A stretch of 52,822 nucleotides of DNA from Planctomycetota bacterium (GTDB lineage Bacteria > Planctomycetota > Planctomycetia > Gemmatales > Gemmataceae), in NCBI GenBank assembly GCA_021413735.1, contig JAIOPV010000160.1, forward strand, positions 1 to 52,822. Reading direction: 5' to 3'. The notes below the pieces were generated by a model. That model was given only the letters and a program-made list of their open reading frames with translations. It searched no databases and was not told where the DNA came from. Shown piece after piece: positions 1 through 8,565 of this stretch. Each line of letters opens with the position of its first letter. Positions within the stretch are counted from its first letter, which is position 1. The translations under genes and the position numbers were made by a program.

Positions 1-11
1 ATCTCGAAGAG

Positions 12-746
12 TTACACGAGCAGTTCCACTTGGCCATCGGTCGCACGCGACGGAAGCCTCATCTGGTGCAAGCCTGCTTCGCCCAAGCAGGTTTGGAGAT
101 TGCCAGTCCTTAACATCCTTTGCGCACCGCTCAGTAATAGCCGATCTGCAGGGGTGTAATTGCGACGTGGGAATGCTTCCAGATACGCGGTGTCGGCAGC
201 GGGGAATAGCCGAGTGACTCGATCGTCGGAAAACCGGTACTTCCGACGAAGGAACATCCGGTCCTCCTGGTTGAGGCAGAACACATGCTCGGCACGGCGG
301 AGCCCGAACCTGGCTTGAGGCAAGAGGGTCAGTGGGTGCCAGATTCGGGTCTTGAGGGACAACGGAGTGCGACCGAGACTGGCATCCTCGCGTGTGACCG
401 CCCATCCGCGGTCCTCGACTCCGTGGCTCGTGATGACCAAGAATGGGTTGCCGGCCGCACGCTTGCCCAGAGCCAGGATCGCCCCGCTCGGTTCGTGGAC
501 ATTCACCACGTCATACGGCCGACCGGCCTTTGCAGCGGCGACGGTGTGCCTCCACAAGAGCCACGGAAACGTGAACCGTGCAAGGCGGCCACCAAATCGA
601 GTTGGGAGTTGTTCAGCCGTGAAATACTCGACCGTGTGACCATCTGCCTCGACCCGGTCGTGAAGGCTCAGAAGCATTCGACTCATCCCACCCCGACGAT
701 GATTCGGAACATTTTGAGCCACCAAGATGCGGAGCGAGCGAGTCAA
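12..746 (-). pseudogene. GT4-like glycosyltransferase, C-terminally truncated
   Basis: The N-terminal GT-B domain of a family 4 glycosyltransferase is present: LRILVAQN start, a GGMSRMLLSL donor-fold loop, and ITSHGVEDRG about 100 residues in. The reading stays GT4-like up to about NYTPADRLLLSG and then turns into about 35 residues with no GT4 character before a stop. The whole C-terminal sugar-nucleotide domain is missing: about 244 residues against roughly 380 for the three intact GT4 genes here. I chose the TTG at 746 because it overlaps the TGA of the upstream phosphatase gene (TTGA), the pattern used elsewhere in the locus; an ATG at 794 would overlap that gene by 52 bases. It is probably inactive, and the break could be a deletion or recombination end. 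Confidence 0.7.
73..91. terminator. Small hairpin inside the decayed GT4 tail
   Basis: A 7-bp perfect stem (CCTGCTT/AAGCAGG) with a 5-base loop lies in the non-GT4 tail of the broken glycosyltransferase. It has no U-tract, so a terminator role is only a guess. Confidence 0.25.
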
Positions 747-1210
747 CCCTGGACCAACCGTCCATTTTCCGCTCGCAGGAATCGCAGGCCGCACGTCCTG
801 GCAAGTTCAAAGTCGCTGTCGGAGTCACCGATCATCAGCGAGCCTGCGAGGTCGAGGTTCCACTTCTTCTGAGCTGCCAGCACCATTCCTGGACGGGGCT
901 TGCGACACTCGCAAGTTCCCTCCTCGTGTGGGCAGACAAACACATCGTCCACCCGACAACCCCGCAGTGAGAACTCCTCCAGCATCTGCTGGTGGATGTC
1001 GTCCACATCGGCTTGCGTCATGCGGCCGAGTGCCACGCCACGCTGATTGGTCACCACGATCACGAGTAAGTCCAAGGCGTTGAACAGCCGAACCCAATCG
1101 AAACTCGATTCGAGAAACGTGAACCCAGCCCATTCTTGAACGTACTCCCCCTTTGGGGGACTGACGTTGATGACCCCGTCTCGATCAAGGAACACCGCCC
1201 GACGAATCAC
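743..1210 (-). CDS. gmhB: D-glycero-D-manno-heptose 1,7-bisphosphate 7-phosphatase-like HAD hydrolase
   Basis: HAD-family histidinol-phosphatase/GmhB-type phosphatase of 155 residues. It shows the FLDRDGVIN nucleophile motif near residue 8, VVTNQRGVALG (motif II) near 52, a four-ligand zinc loop CPHEEGTCECRKPRPG near 93, and MIGDSDSDFELA (motif IV) near 127. In heptose pathways this enzyme removes the 7-phosphate before nucleotide activation. It begins at a GTG whose last bases overlap the stop of the kinase relic upstream (GTGA), and it overlaps the downstream GT4 by four bases (TTGA). Its natural partner, the heptose 7-phosphate kinase, is broken here, so the original pathway may be lost or completed elsewhere in the genome. 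Confidence 0.85.
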   Translation of the reverse strand: MIRRAVFLDRDGVINVSPPKGEYVQEWAGFTFLESSFDWVRLFNALDLLVIVVTNQRGVALGRMTQADVDDIHQQMLEEFSLRGCRVDDVFVCPHEEGTCECRKPRPGMVLAAQKKWNLDLAGSLMIGDSDSDFELARTCGLRFLRAENGRLVQG

Positions 1211-1487
1211 AGCTCACCCCCAACGAAGATCACCTTCGACCCTTCCGGCTCCAGTCCAGGTGGCACGCGAATGAGATGCAACAACGCCTCGCAGTGCTTG
1301 GACTGTAGGTGCGGTTCACAGAAGAACAGAATGAATCCCCATTCCCGGCACCCAGCAGTTTGCCTCCCAAACCACCACCCTTGCGGTCACGGTCATACCA
1401 CTCATCGTTCGCTGAGTTCGAGATTGACCCTTCGACGGATTTCTTGTCGATGCCCAGGAGATTGAGGCGTTCACGGCGTCCGGGTAA
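1207..1487 (-). pseudogene. hddA: Relic of a GHMP heptose-7-phosphate kinase (HddA-like), C-terminal part only
   Basis: Reading the minus strand after the nucleotidyltransferase stop gives RRERLNLLGIDKKSVEGSI..., then YDRDRKGGGLGGKLLGAGNG, the conserved C-terminal glycine motif of sugar GHMP kinases. The homologous reading continues one frame over as GFILFFCEPHLQSKHC... and ends VIFVGGEL-stop at 1207. One base has therefore been lost near 1335-1340. The N-terminal two thirds of the kinase are absent. It sits exactly where hddA belongs, between a GmhB-like and an HddC-like gene, and its stop overlaps the gmhB GTG start. This is a frameshifted, 5'-deleted relic. Confidence 0.8.
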
Positions 1488-1490
1488 TCA

Positions 1491-2192
1491 TCACAGTGAG
1501 AACAGTCTCTCGATGGCAGCCAATCGGTCCGGTGTGCCGATGTCGTAGAAACGCTGCCGGGTCACGAAACCAAGCAACTCTCGCCGTGCGATCAACTCCG
1601 GGAATGCATCCTTCTCCAGCGACACCGGCCGATTCGCGGGAAGGTAGTTGATGATTGATCGACGGAACGCGAGCACGCCAGCCTCGACGTATCGCAGGTC
1701 TGCGGTCTGCGGAACATCCTTGGCATACCGAACGACATACCCCGCTTCATCGAGCGCGATGTTGTTCGGAACTGTGGTCGATTCCGCATTGTCATACACC
1801 ACGGCCACACCCACCACGGCGGGATCGTCGTTCAATCGGTGGAGGACCGCCGGGTAGTCAATTGGCAAGTATGAGTCGCCGTAGATCAAAAGGAATTCGT
1901 CCGTGAGTAAGGATGCCGCATCGCGAAGCCCGCCGCCGGTTCCTTGGGGGGTTTTTTCACGACGATACCGAACCGACAGTCCAAACTGACTCCCATCCGC
2001 GAAGTGAGATTCGATCTGCTCACCGAGATAACCGGTCAACAGGACAATCTCGGTAATCCCCTGTCGGCGGAGTTCGTTCAACTGGTATTCCAGGTACGGC
2101 TTCCCGGCGATTGGGACCATTGGTTTGGGGACACGCCTGGTGATCTCCCCAAGCCGAGTTCCGAGACCGCCAGCCAGGATTACGGCTTGCAT
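1491..2192 (-). CDS. Sugar-1-phosphate nucleotidyltransferase (HddC-like)
   Basis: A 233-residue nucleotidyltransferase opening with MQAVILAGGLGTRLGEITRRVPKP, the G-x-G-T-R-x(n)-PKP nucleotide-binding signature, followed by PMVPIAGKPYLEYQL and the metal/sugar site LLIYGDSYLPID. It activates a sugar 1-phosphate as an NDP-sugar. The neighbouring GmhB-like gene and HddA relic suggest heptose 1-phosphate, but a hexose substrate is possible. I use the ATG at 2192, which has GGAGG a few bases upstream; a longer reading back to 2285 would run into the upstream epimerase and lacks family similarity. It follows the epimerase stop by 13 bases. Confidence 0.85.
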   Translation of the reverse strand: MQAVILAGGLGTRLGEITRRVPKPMVPIAGKPYLEYQLNELRRQGITEIVLLTGYLGEQIESHFADGSQFGLSVRYRREKTPQGTGGGLRDAASLLTDEFLLIYGDSYLPIDYPAVLHRLNDDPAVVGVAVVYDNAESTTVPNNIALDEAGYVVRYAKDVPQTADLRYVEAGVLAFRRSIINYLPANRPVSLEKDAFPELIARRELLGFVTRQRFYDIGTPDRLAAIERLFSL

Positions 2193-2205
2193 CGAGCCTC
2201 CGCGA

Positions 2206-3171
2206 TCACGAGATGGCCAGGATGCCCCGAATAGCGGACCGGACCGCCTCCTCGGACGTGTGTTTGACTCGCCAGCCAAGTCCACTCAGGGCAGATACGT
2301 CGAGCCGGAACCGAGGGATGTCGCCCGGCCACCCCGCCTCCGTTCCGGTGTACGCGAACTCGACATTGTTCAATCCCAGCTCTTCAACCACCATCTCGGC
2401 GATTCGGGTAACACTCAGCCAGTCATCACCGCCGAGGTTGAAGAGGTTGAACGAATCCTGTGCGTGATCCACCACATGGAACATGGCGTCTACACACTCG
2501 CCAACCAGGATGTAGGACTTGGCCTGTTTGCCGTTACCCAAAATCTCCAATCGGCGGGGGTTCGCCCGGAGTTTGGCGATGAAGTCTGAGACAACCGTCT
2601 TGCCGGACTTGCGTACTCTTCCGCCAACCACGTTGGCGAAACGGAACACCCACGCCCGGAGGCCAAACAGGTTGGTGTGTGCTGATATCATCGCTTCGCA
2701 CGCCAGTTTCGTCGCACCATAAAGCGAGATCGGCCGGCACGGCTGCGACTCCGGGATCGGCTGAACTGGACTGGTCCCATACACCGCCGAGGTGGAGGAG
2801 AACGTGAGTTGGGTGATTCCTCGCCGTCGCATGGCATCGAGCAGGGCCGCGGTGGCGAGAGTGTTCTGGCGGAGGTCGCGGTCTGGTTCGTCATCGGCGA
2901 ACTTCACGTCCGGATTCGCCGCCAGATGGTGGACGAACGACACGCCATCAAGGGCCGCGTCCAGGGCGACCGGATCATGGACGTTGGCCTCCACGAATCG
3001 GAATCGAGGGTTATTGGTCAGCGGTGCGATGTGTTCGCGTTTTCCGCTGCTCAGGTTGTCGTAGGCGATGACCTCTTGACCACGAGCGAGCAGAGCGGCG
3101 CAGAGTTCCGACCCGATGCACCCTGCCCCGCCGGTCACCAACACGCGTTCTGACATCCGAGTCGATTCCAT
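2206..3171 (-). CDS. NAD-dependent epimerase/dehydratase
   Basis: Extended short-chain dehydrogenase/reductase of 321 residues. It has VLVTGGAGCIGSELC (Rossmann GxxGxxG), a YDNLSSGKREH loop, FSSTSAVYGTS (catalytic Ser), and the YGATK Tyr-Lys pair. It probably acts on a nucleotide sugar (UDP-glucose 4-epimerase-like or a dehydratase); the substrate cannot be read from sequence. It lies between a second epimerase and the nucleotidyltransferase in the same direction. An internal ATG five codons in (3156) is an alternative start; neither start has a clear Shine-Dalgarno site. Confidence 0.85.
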   Translation of the reverse strand: MESTRMSERVLVTGGAGCIGSELCAALLARGQEVIAYDNLSSGKREHIAPLTNNPRFRFVEANVHDPVALDAALDGVSFVHHLAANPDVKFADDEPDRDLRQNTLATAALLDAMRRRGITQLTFSSTSAVYGTSPVQPIPESQPCRPISLYGATKLACEAMISAHTNLFGLRAWVFRFANVVGGRVRKSGKTVVSDFIAKLRANPRRLEILGNGKQAKSYILVGECVDAMFHVVDHAQDSFNLFNLGGDDWLSVTRIAEMVVEELGLNNVEFAYTGTEAGWPGDIPRFRLDVSALSGLGWRVKHTSEEAVRSAIRGILAIS

Positions 3172-3224
3172 GAGAACGATTCAATTGAGAAAGCAGCAAT
3201 TTTGGAGTAGCCAGCTATTCCCAG

Positions 3225-4268
3225 CTATTCCCACCCAGCAGGGAGCTTGTCCCGAATTTCGATGTCGGTGAATCGGACCGGAGTGGCGGGACAGCGGGAT
3301 TTCACCCAAGTGGCCATCCGCTGGATGCCCGTCCGTACGTCCATCGAAGGTGGCGCGTTGAATACACGGTGAGCCTTCGAGTGATCACAGAACGCATGCA
3401 CGACCTCGTTGCGAGCCGGTAGGTGTTTCACGTTCACCGGTTGGCCAAACGCTGCCGCGATCTCCTCAGCCAGTTGCAGAATCGTGTACGGTGAATCCGC
3501 GCCGATGTTGAAAGTCTCGTTGTACGCTGCCGGAACCAGCGGACTTCTCGCGATCATGGGAGCCACATCATCGATGTGTGAGAAGGCGCGAGTCTGGAGG
3601 CCATCGCCAAATACCGTCATCGGTTCTCCCTGGAGCAACTGGTTCATGAAGATGCCGATGACGTTGCGATATTTGTCCGCGATGTTTTGCCGCTCACCGT
3701 AGACGTTGTGCGGACGGAACACGATGGAGTTCAACCCGAATATCTCGTGAGCCGCTTTCAGATCCAATTCGACAGCATACTTGGAGATGCCATAGGGGTC
3801 TTCCGGCGTTGGAGTCATGCTCTCTGACATCGGCAGTTGCCCTTTGCCATACACCGCGATCGAAGAGGTGAACACGAAACACCGACACCTGGCCTTGATC
3901 GCCTCGTTGATGAGGTACGCGGACGCGACCAGATTTGTCTGGTAGTTGAAGGCTCGGATAAAGTGAGAAAGCCCTTCTGCGGCATACGCCCCGAGGTGGA
4001 ACACGAACTCAAAGGGGCCGTGAATCTCCCACAGCGACTGAACGAAGCCTCGATCCTTCAAGTCGCCCTGTACCCAGGTGGCGGCTGTCGGGACATTCTC
4101 ACGGAATCCTCCCGACAGGTCGTCGGTGGCAACCACTGACATGCCCAGCGCGAGACATTGATCCGCGACATGCGAACCGATGAATCCCGCAGCACCGGTT
4201 ACCAGAACTCGGGCGGACGACTCAGTCGGCATGCCGGACTCACCGGAGTTAGGGTGTGTGAGCGACAC
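3225..4268 (-). CDS. NAD-dependent epimerase/dehydratase (UDP-glucose 4-epimerase-like)
   Basis: Extended SDR of 347 residues. It has RVLVTGAAGFIGSHVADQC (NAD-binding GxxGxxG), TDDLSGGFRENV, FTSSIAVYG (catalytic Ser), and PYGISKYAVE (Tyr-x3-Lys). The C-terminal part carries FRPHNVYGERQN and FGDGLQTRAFSHIDDVA, typical of nucleotide-sugar epimerases. An ATG 12 codons in (4232) is an alternative start close to the Rossmann strand. It is ten bases upstream of the FkbM pseudogene end and in the same operon direction. Confidence 0.85.
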   Translation of the reverse strand: MSLTHPNSGESGMPTESSARVLVTGAAGFIGSHVADQCLALGMSVVATDDLSGGFRENVPTAATWVQGDLKDRGFVQSLWEIHGPFEFVFHLGAYAAEGLSHFIRAFNYQTNLVASAYLINEAIKARCRCFVFTSSIAVYGKGQLPMSESMTPTPEDPYGISKYAVELDLKAAHEIFGLNSIVFRPHNVYGERQNIADKYRNVIGIFMNQLLQGEPMTVFGDGLQTRAFSHIDDVAPMIARSPLVPAAYNETFNIGADSPYTILQLAEEIAAAFGQPVNVKHLPARNEVVHAFCDHSKAHRVFNAPPSMDVRTGIQRMATWVKSRCPATPVRFTDIEIRDKLPAGWE

Positions 4269-4277
4269 GGGGGCAGG

Positions 4278-4900
4278 CTACCTCAATTCCAACAGGACGT
4301 GACCATACTCACCAAGAGGGTCCACCTTACCACTGAGCGGGATTGGACACCGGCCGAGGGCCGTGATGAGGCTGGCTATCCCTTCACGGTTGGTTTCGCT
4401 CACCGACCAGAGGTCAGTGTGAATCTCAACAAAGATCCCAAGTGTTGCTCCTTGGGACATTATCAACGCTTTCGCGCGGGCCAAGGTGTGCCCCTCAAAC
4501 CCTTCAACGTCGATGAAAAGCGAATCAGGAAGGATTGCATTCTCCACTACCCAGGCATCAAGGGCGACGACCGGAACTGTAATTGGGACGGTCTGGCTCG
4601 AAGCAGCGAGTTTGGTTCACTGTTCCGGCTCATTGATGTTCCATTTCAACCCGTTGCGACCGCTTATCGAGCGGATTGCTCGTTCAGTCACCGGACGACA
4701 TAACCGTGTATACTCTACGCGGTTTGGACTGAGGGCTCCGTGTTTTGGCGAGTCGCGACCGCAACGGAGCGGCAAACGGAGCCCGCTCCCTTGCGGTCGC
4801 GGCTCACGAAATGCCTCATTCTGGACCACTCACGGTTCAAACACGAATTGGAACCCATCACTTGGCTCAGACGGCGTGCGATCAGATCGAGCAGGCTCAT
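4278..4900 (-). pseudogene. FkbM-family methyltransferase broken by a palindromic repeat and a stop
   Basis: The first 30 codons read MSLLDLIARRLSQVMGSNSC... from an ATG at 4900 that overlaps the flippase stop (ATGA), so this was a coupled operon gene. At about 4810 the reading enters a GC-rich palindromic element. Beyond it, homologous sequence resumes (VTERAIRSISGRNGLKWNI..., then NEPEQ), meets an in-frame TGA at 4617-4619, and continues TKLAASSQTVPITVPVVALD... into LFIDVEGFEGHTL and VEIHTDLWSV, the C-terminal FkbM motifs. Compare CEGYEGELFAK and VEIHDSL in the intact relative at 10073-11056. The SAM-binding glycine loop is gone. A short 89-residue frame (4278-4547) remains open but is unlikely to be functional. 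Confidence 0.8.
4750..4805. repeat. REP-like GC-rich palindrome (REPRPQGSG type)
   Basis: Arms at 4750-4771 and 4784-4805 form a 22-bp stem with two imperfections around a 12-base loop. Translated on the minus strand it reads REPRPQGSG/RCGRDS-type peptides, a pattern I associate with interspersed palindromes of Gemmata-like genomes. It lies inside the FkbM coding sequence and has no coding role of its own. No RAYT transposase is present in the window. Confidence 0.75.
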
Positions 4901-6456
4901 GGCGAAGTTCCGGGTGGATCGCTGCTCACTTGCCGGGGTTTTGTCGGGATCAATCGCAATCGTATAAGCCACGCCCGAAGGTGGTCTGGCCAGGGGGCTT
5001 TCCCAACGAGCGAGCGAACCGCCAACAGATTGCCCAACGTCAGCAGAGTGGCGAGCAAAAGGACGATGGCCGCCCGGTCTTCAAACTGCTGCCCAGCCCA
5101 CGCAGCCAGGAATAGGAGTGGGACTGTTCGCACCGCCCATCCGGTGGCGCACCCTCCAAGCAATTCCCGTGGTGATATCCCATGAACCTGTTGGACACTG
5201 TACAGCCCAAACGGAAGGATCACCACCGCATAGGCGACAAGGCTTGCGCCTGCAACACCAGCCACCCCATAGTAACGCCCCAGTCCGTACCCCAACGAGA
5301 CCGCAACGAACCCGGCGAATACGGCAGCGAGTCCGATCGCAACCCGATAACCGACCACGCCGACGACCTTGAAAAGCCCACCGGTAGCTACGCTGAATAT
5401 CAAATTTGCGGCAATCAAATTGTTGACGGTGTCACCAGCATAGAATCCAGGGCCGAGCCACGTGTTGACGAACCATCGGTTGGCAGTCAAGAGTCCGATG
5501 GCTGCAGTGCCCGGTATGAACAGATAGAGCAGCAGAAGGCAAAGCACGACACGTCGGGTTCGATCCGCGTTCCCCTCGCCTCGAAGTTGACTGAGACCAA
5601 CCAAGCCACTATCTGGCAGAGTCAGACACAACGGCTGGACTACCTGTGCAGCTTTCCCTGTTGCGGCGTAAACGGTGGCCCAGTCAGGGCGACCAAGTGC
5701 GGCGAAGACCAGACCACTACTGGATGTCAGGAGCCTCACTCCAAGTCCCCCGAGCCAGGCGCCGAAACCTTGACCAACGAGATGACGACACCCCACCCAC
5801 TCAGGTCGGAACCAGCCGACCGCGTTCTCGCGGTGGCACGTGAAGACTCTCACCATCGCCGCCAACCCACCGATCAGCGGCGGCACACTTACCGCCACCG
5901 CCAGACCTCGTAACCCATATCCAAGTGGCACGAGCGTCGCGGTCAGTGCGACCGCGAGGGCGTTCTGGCCGAGGTTGACCCACCCGACGAAGGCCACGTC
6001 CTGAAGACCCCCAAGCAATGCAGTAAAGGCCCGGAATGGGAACCCGACGCCAATCAAGACGAGTACAAAGCTGAGGGGTCCGCGAACTTTACTCCAGTCC
6101 TCTGGGTTCACTCCGAGGAGTGCAGAATCGGTAGACCAGATTCCACCCGCGATTGCGACAAATCCAGCTCCGACTACTACCCCAACCCCAAGCGAGTCGG
6201 CGAGGTAGCGCGCCACGCCCCTCCGGTCGTCGGCCCCATCTTTGGTGGCGATCAACCACGGCAGCACGGCGAAGACCCCGAGATCGCCGAGAAGCAAATA
6301 GCCAGCCAGTTCCCCAGTTACCAACCAAAGCCCGTTGTCGTATGCGCCCAGATACCAAATGGTGAGCGGGAAGAGCACGAACCCTGACACCAACGCGAGC
6401 ACGTACTGGACAAGGGCGAACGCGGACGTGAGGGCGGCATTCTTGGTGCGGCTCAT
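4897..6456 (-). CDS. Wzx-like polysaccharide flippase
   Basis: A very hydrophobic protein of about 519 residues with 12-14 predicted membrane segments from the N-terminus (ALVQYVLALVSGFVLFPLTI) to near the end, of the MATE/PST oligosaccharide exporter type. It would flip lipid-linked glycan repeat units across the inner membrane, upstream of the Wzy-like polymerase encoded at 8562. I chose the ATG at 6456 (MSRTKN), 19 bases after the GT2 stop; the longer reading from 6510 overlaps that gene. Its stop overlaps the start of the broken FkbM gene by ATGA. Confidence 0.85.
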   Translation of the reverse strand: MSRTKNAALTSAFALVQYVLALVSGFVLFPLTIWYLGAYDNGLWLVTGELAGYLLLGDLGVFAVLPWLIATKDGADDRRGVARYLADSLGVGVVVGAGFVAIAGGIWSTDSALLGVNPEDWSKVRGPLSFVLVLIGVGFPFRAFTALLGGLQDVAFVGWVNLGQNALAVALTATLVPLGYGLRGLAVAVSVPPLIGGLAAMVRVFTCHRENAVGWFRPEWVGCRHLVGQGFGAWLGGLGVRLLTSSSGLVFAALGRPDWATVYAATGKAAQVVQPLCLTLPDSGLVGLSQLRGEGNADRTRRVVLCLLLLYLFIPGTAAIGLLTANRWFVNTWLGPGFYAGDTVNNLIAANLIFSVATGGLFKVVGVVGYRVAIGLAAVFAGFVAVSLGYGLGRYYGVAGVAGASLVAYAVVILPFGLYSVQQVHGISPRELLGGCATGWAVRTVPLLFLAAWAGQQFEDRAAIVLLLATLLTLGNLLAVRSLVGKAPWPDHLRAWLIRLRLIPTKPRQVSSDPPGTSP

Positions 6457-6475
6457 GTTGCAAATGGTCGTCCGA

Positions 6476-7438
6476 TCAACCGCCCACCTTGCCGGGGCGT
6501 AATGCGACAAAACTCTTCAGCCGCTGCCACCGCTGGCGGACGTCCGTCCACTTCGCCCTCCCAATCAGCCAGAACAATCCCTGTTTCCACATCGCCAGAA
6601 CCAATCTCAGCCCCATGCCCAAGTAGAAGGCAGCGGCGGCGAACCACCCGTGGTTCTTCCGCAAATAGGACACGTGGCTTCGGAACATCACGAGCGTCTT
6701 GTCCCGCATGAATGAATTGGCCGCTGCGCCCAAGTGAATCATTGATACTCCGGGCCAGAACCGAACCTTCCACCCAGCCCGCTTCACTTGAAGGCACCAG
6801 TCGATGTCTTCATCGTAGATGAAGTAGCGTTCGTCCAGCTCGCCGACCTGAGCCAGTGCCTCGCGTCTCATCAGCAGAAAACTCCCACACACCCAATCCA
6901 CGTCTTGCTCTTTCACCTCAGGTGAACGACGGTTCCCGTGGATGCCAAACAGTCCGAGAACCTCCAGCCACGGTCGAGGGAAATCGTGGAACGATGACTG
7001 GAATGTTCTCTCCGCATCGTTGTTCCGATGCATGATCCCCAGCGCCCCGACCTCGGAGTGCGCGTCCATGTACCGGACCGCCTCACCCACCGCGTTCTGA
7101 GTTTGGATCGTGTCGTTGTTCAGAAGCAGAACGTATCGTCCTCTTGCTTCTCGGATGCCTTGGTTGTTTGCCTTCGTGAACCCACGGTTTTCCGGGTTAG
7201 CCGTGAACCGCACCCAGGGGAACCGTCGCGGGATTTCCGAGACTGTGGCGTCCTTCGTGGTTCCGTTGTCGACCACGAACACTTCATAGGCGATCCCTAC
7301 AGTGTGTACACGGATTGACTCAAGAGCGACCGCCGTGACCTCCAACGAGTTCCATGTGACCAAGATTATCGACACGTCTGGGACGCCAGGCACAGAACAC
7401 GGTGACAGACTCGATTCGATCTCGATTACTGGCGTCAC
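6476..7438 (-). CDS. Family 2 glycosyltransferase (rhamnosyltransferase-like)
   Basis: GT-A fold glycosyltransferase of 320 residues. It has VSIILVTWNSLEV at the N-terminus, VVDNGTTKD (first Asp site), NRGFTKANNQGIREARG, VLLLNNDT (DxD-equivalent metal site) and FIYDEDIDWCLQVKRAGW, the ED/EDxD signature of WbbL-like rhamnosyltransferases. A C-terminal amphipathic segment (AFYLGMGLRLVLAMWKQGLFW) probably attaches it to the membrane. The GTG at 7438 overlaps the stop of the preceding GT4 (GTGA), so I prefer it to the upstream ATG at 7525, which would overlap that gene by 91 bases. Confidence 0.87.
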   Translation of the reverse strand: MTPVIEIESSLSPCSVPGVPDVSIILVTWNSLEVTAVALESIRVHTVGIAYEVFVVDNGTTKDATVSEIPRRFPWVRFTANPENRGFTKANNQGIREARGRYVLLLNNDTIQTQNAVGEAVRYMDAHSEVGALGIMHRNNDAERTFQSSFHDFPRPWLEVLGLFGIHGNRRSPEVKEQDVDWVCGSFLLMRREALAQVGELDERYFIYDEDIDWCLQVKRAGWKVRFWPGVSMIHLGAAANSFMRDKTLVMFRSHVSYLRKNHGWFAAAAFYLGMGLRLVLAMWKQGLFWLIGRAKWTDVRQRWQRLKSFVALRPGKVGG

Positions 7439-8565
7439 ACACACCTCGCCAGGAAATCGTGAGCCATGTCTGCCCAACCGTATGTCCGGAGTCGATCGGA
7501 CATCGGACGAACTCGGGCAGCCCAACCTTCAATGTTCACTCGCCAATGTCGGAGGTGTGCAACCAGTTCATCCGCGTCGTCGGGATTCGGGAGCAGCAAA
7601 TCGGCCAGGTCCGGCGGGTATCGCTCAGCCACGCCCGCGTCCGTCGACACCAAAGCGGGAAGACCGCAGCAAATCGCTTCGTGGACGCTGAGTCCATATG
7701 CTTCGTAGCGGGTCGGTGAGACGAGAGCATCCGCCGCTCGCAGGAGATCGGGCACGTCCGTCCGAAAACCCAGGAATCGGACGCGATCAACCAGGTTCGC
7801 GTCGGCAACTCGTCGTTCCCATTGCGACAGCTCGGTTCCCTGTCCAACAACCGCGAGGAGCACGTCCCAATCTGCGGATCGGCTCAACTGCTGCCATGCA
7901 TCGAAGACGGTGTCGAAACCTTTTCGTCGGTCCCCGAGCGCGCCAACGAACATCACAACAGGGCGGTCTGTCGGCCAGCCGAGTTTTGTCCGCAACGCAA
8001 CCCGTTCGGTGATGGTCGTGGGTTTCAGCCCACCTGGGTCACACCCGTAGTAGACGGTGACCGCACGATCCGGATGGACTCCCAGGCGTTCGATCACATC
8101 TCGCCTTGTCCGATTCGAGTTGCACACCACAACCCGAGCAGTGCGAACGGCTATTCGTTCGGCACGCAAATCCAAGTGATGCTCAACCCGCGACTTCAAC
8201 CGGCGTGGCCATGATGCGACGGTCTTGGATCGGCAAGCGGCGTGGACATAGTGAACCCAATTCACATCCGGGAACGGACAGTTCCCCCCATTGACCACCA
8301 CTCGTCCGCCAACAGTTTGCCTTGCCCGACCGGCTCGGCGACCAGTCCAGGCGAGTGGCCAACGACCGAGCAGGTACGACCCCAGCGGTTTTGGAACAAC
8401 CCGGACCGTGACCCCTGGGAGTGCGGTCAGGTCTTGAGCGACACGATGGGCGACCAACTCCACCGACTGTCCGGTTCGAGCGAGATACCCCGCGAGCGCG
8501 TGATTCGCACAGTCCATCCCACCTGTGGTGACGAAATCTCCGGAAACGAACGTCCACCCCGTCAC
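7435..8565 (-). CDS. Family 4 glycosyltransferase
   Basis: GT-B retaining glycosyltransferase of about 376 residues. The N-terminal domain has TTGGMDCANHALAGYLA; the C-terminal domain has VVMFVGALGDRRKGFDTVFDA and the donor-binding SPTRYEAYGLSVHEAICCGLPALVS, with the E-x7-E pair. It would add one sugar to the lipid-linked repeat unit at the cytoplasmic face. The GTG at 8565 overlaps the polymerase stop as GTGA and is my preferred start; the ATG at 8586 is the alternative. It overlaps the downstream GT2 by four bases. Confidence 0.87.
   Translation of the reverse strand: MTGWTFVSGDFVTTGGMDCANHALAGYLARTGQSVELVAHRVAQDLTALPGVTVRVVPKPLGSYLLGRWPLAWTGRRAGRARQTVGGRVVVNGGNCPFPDVNWVHYVHAACRSKTVASWPRRLKSRVEHHLDLRAERIAVRTARVVVCNSNRTRRDVIERLGVHPDRAVTVYYGCDPGGLKPTTITERVALRTKLGWPTDRPVVMFVGALGDRRKGFDTVFDAWQQLSRSADWDVLLAVVGQGTELSQWERRVADANLVDRVRFLGFRTDVPDLLRAADALVSPTRYEAYGLSVHEAICCGLPALVSTDAGVAERYPPDLADLLLPNPDDADELVAHLRHWRVNIEGWAARVRPMSDRLRTYGWADMAHDFLARCV

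Noticed and set aside
4617-4972. Two short genes around the palindrome
   Set aside because: Their readings are translations of the REP-like palindrome fused to remnants of the broken FkbM gene.
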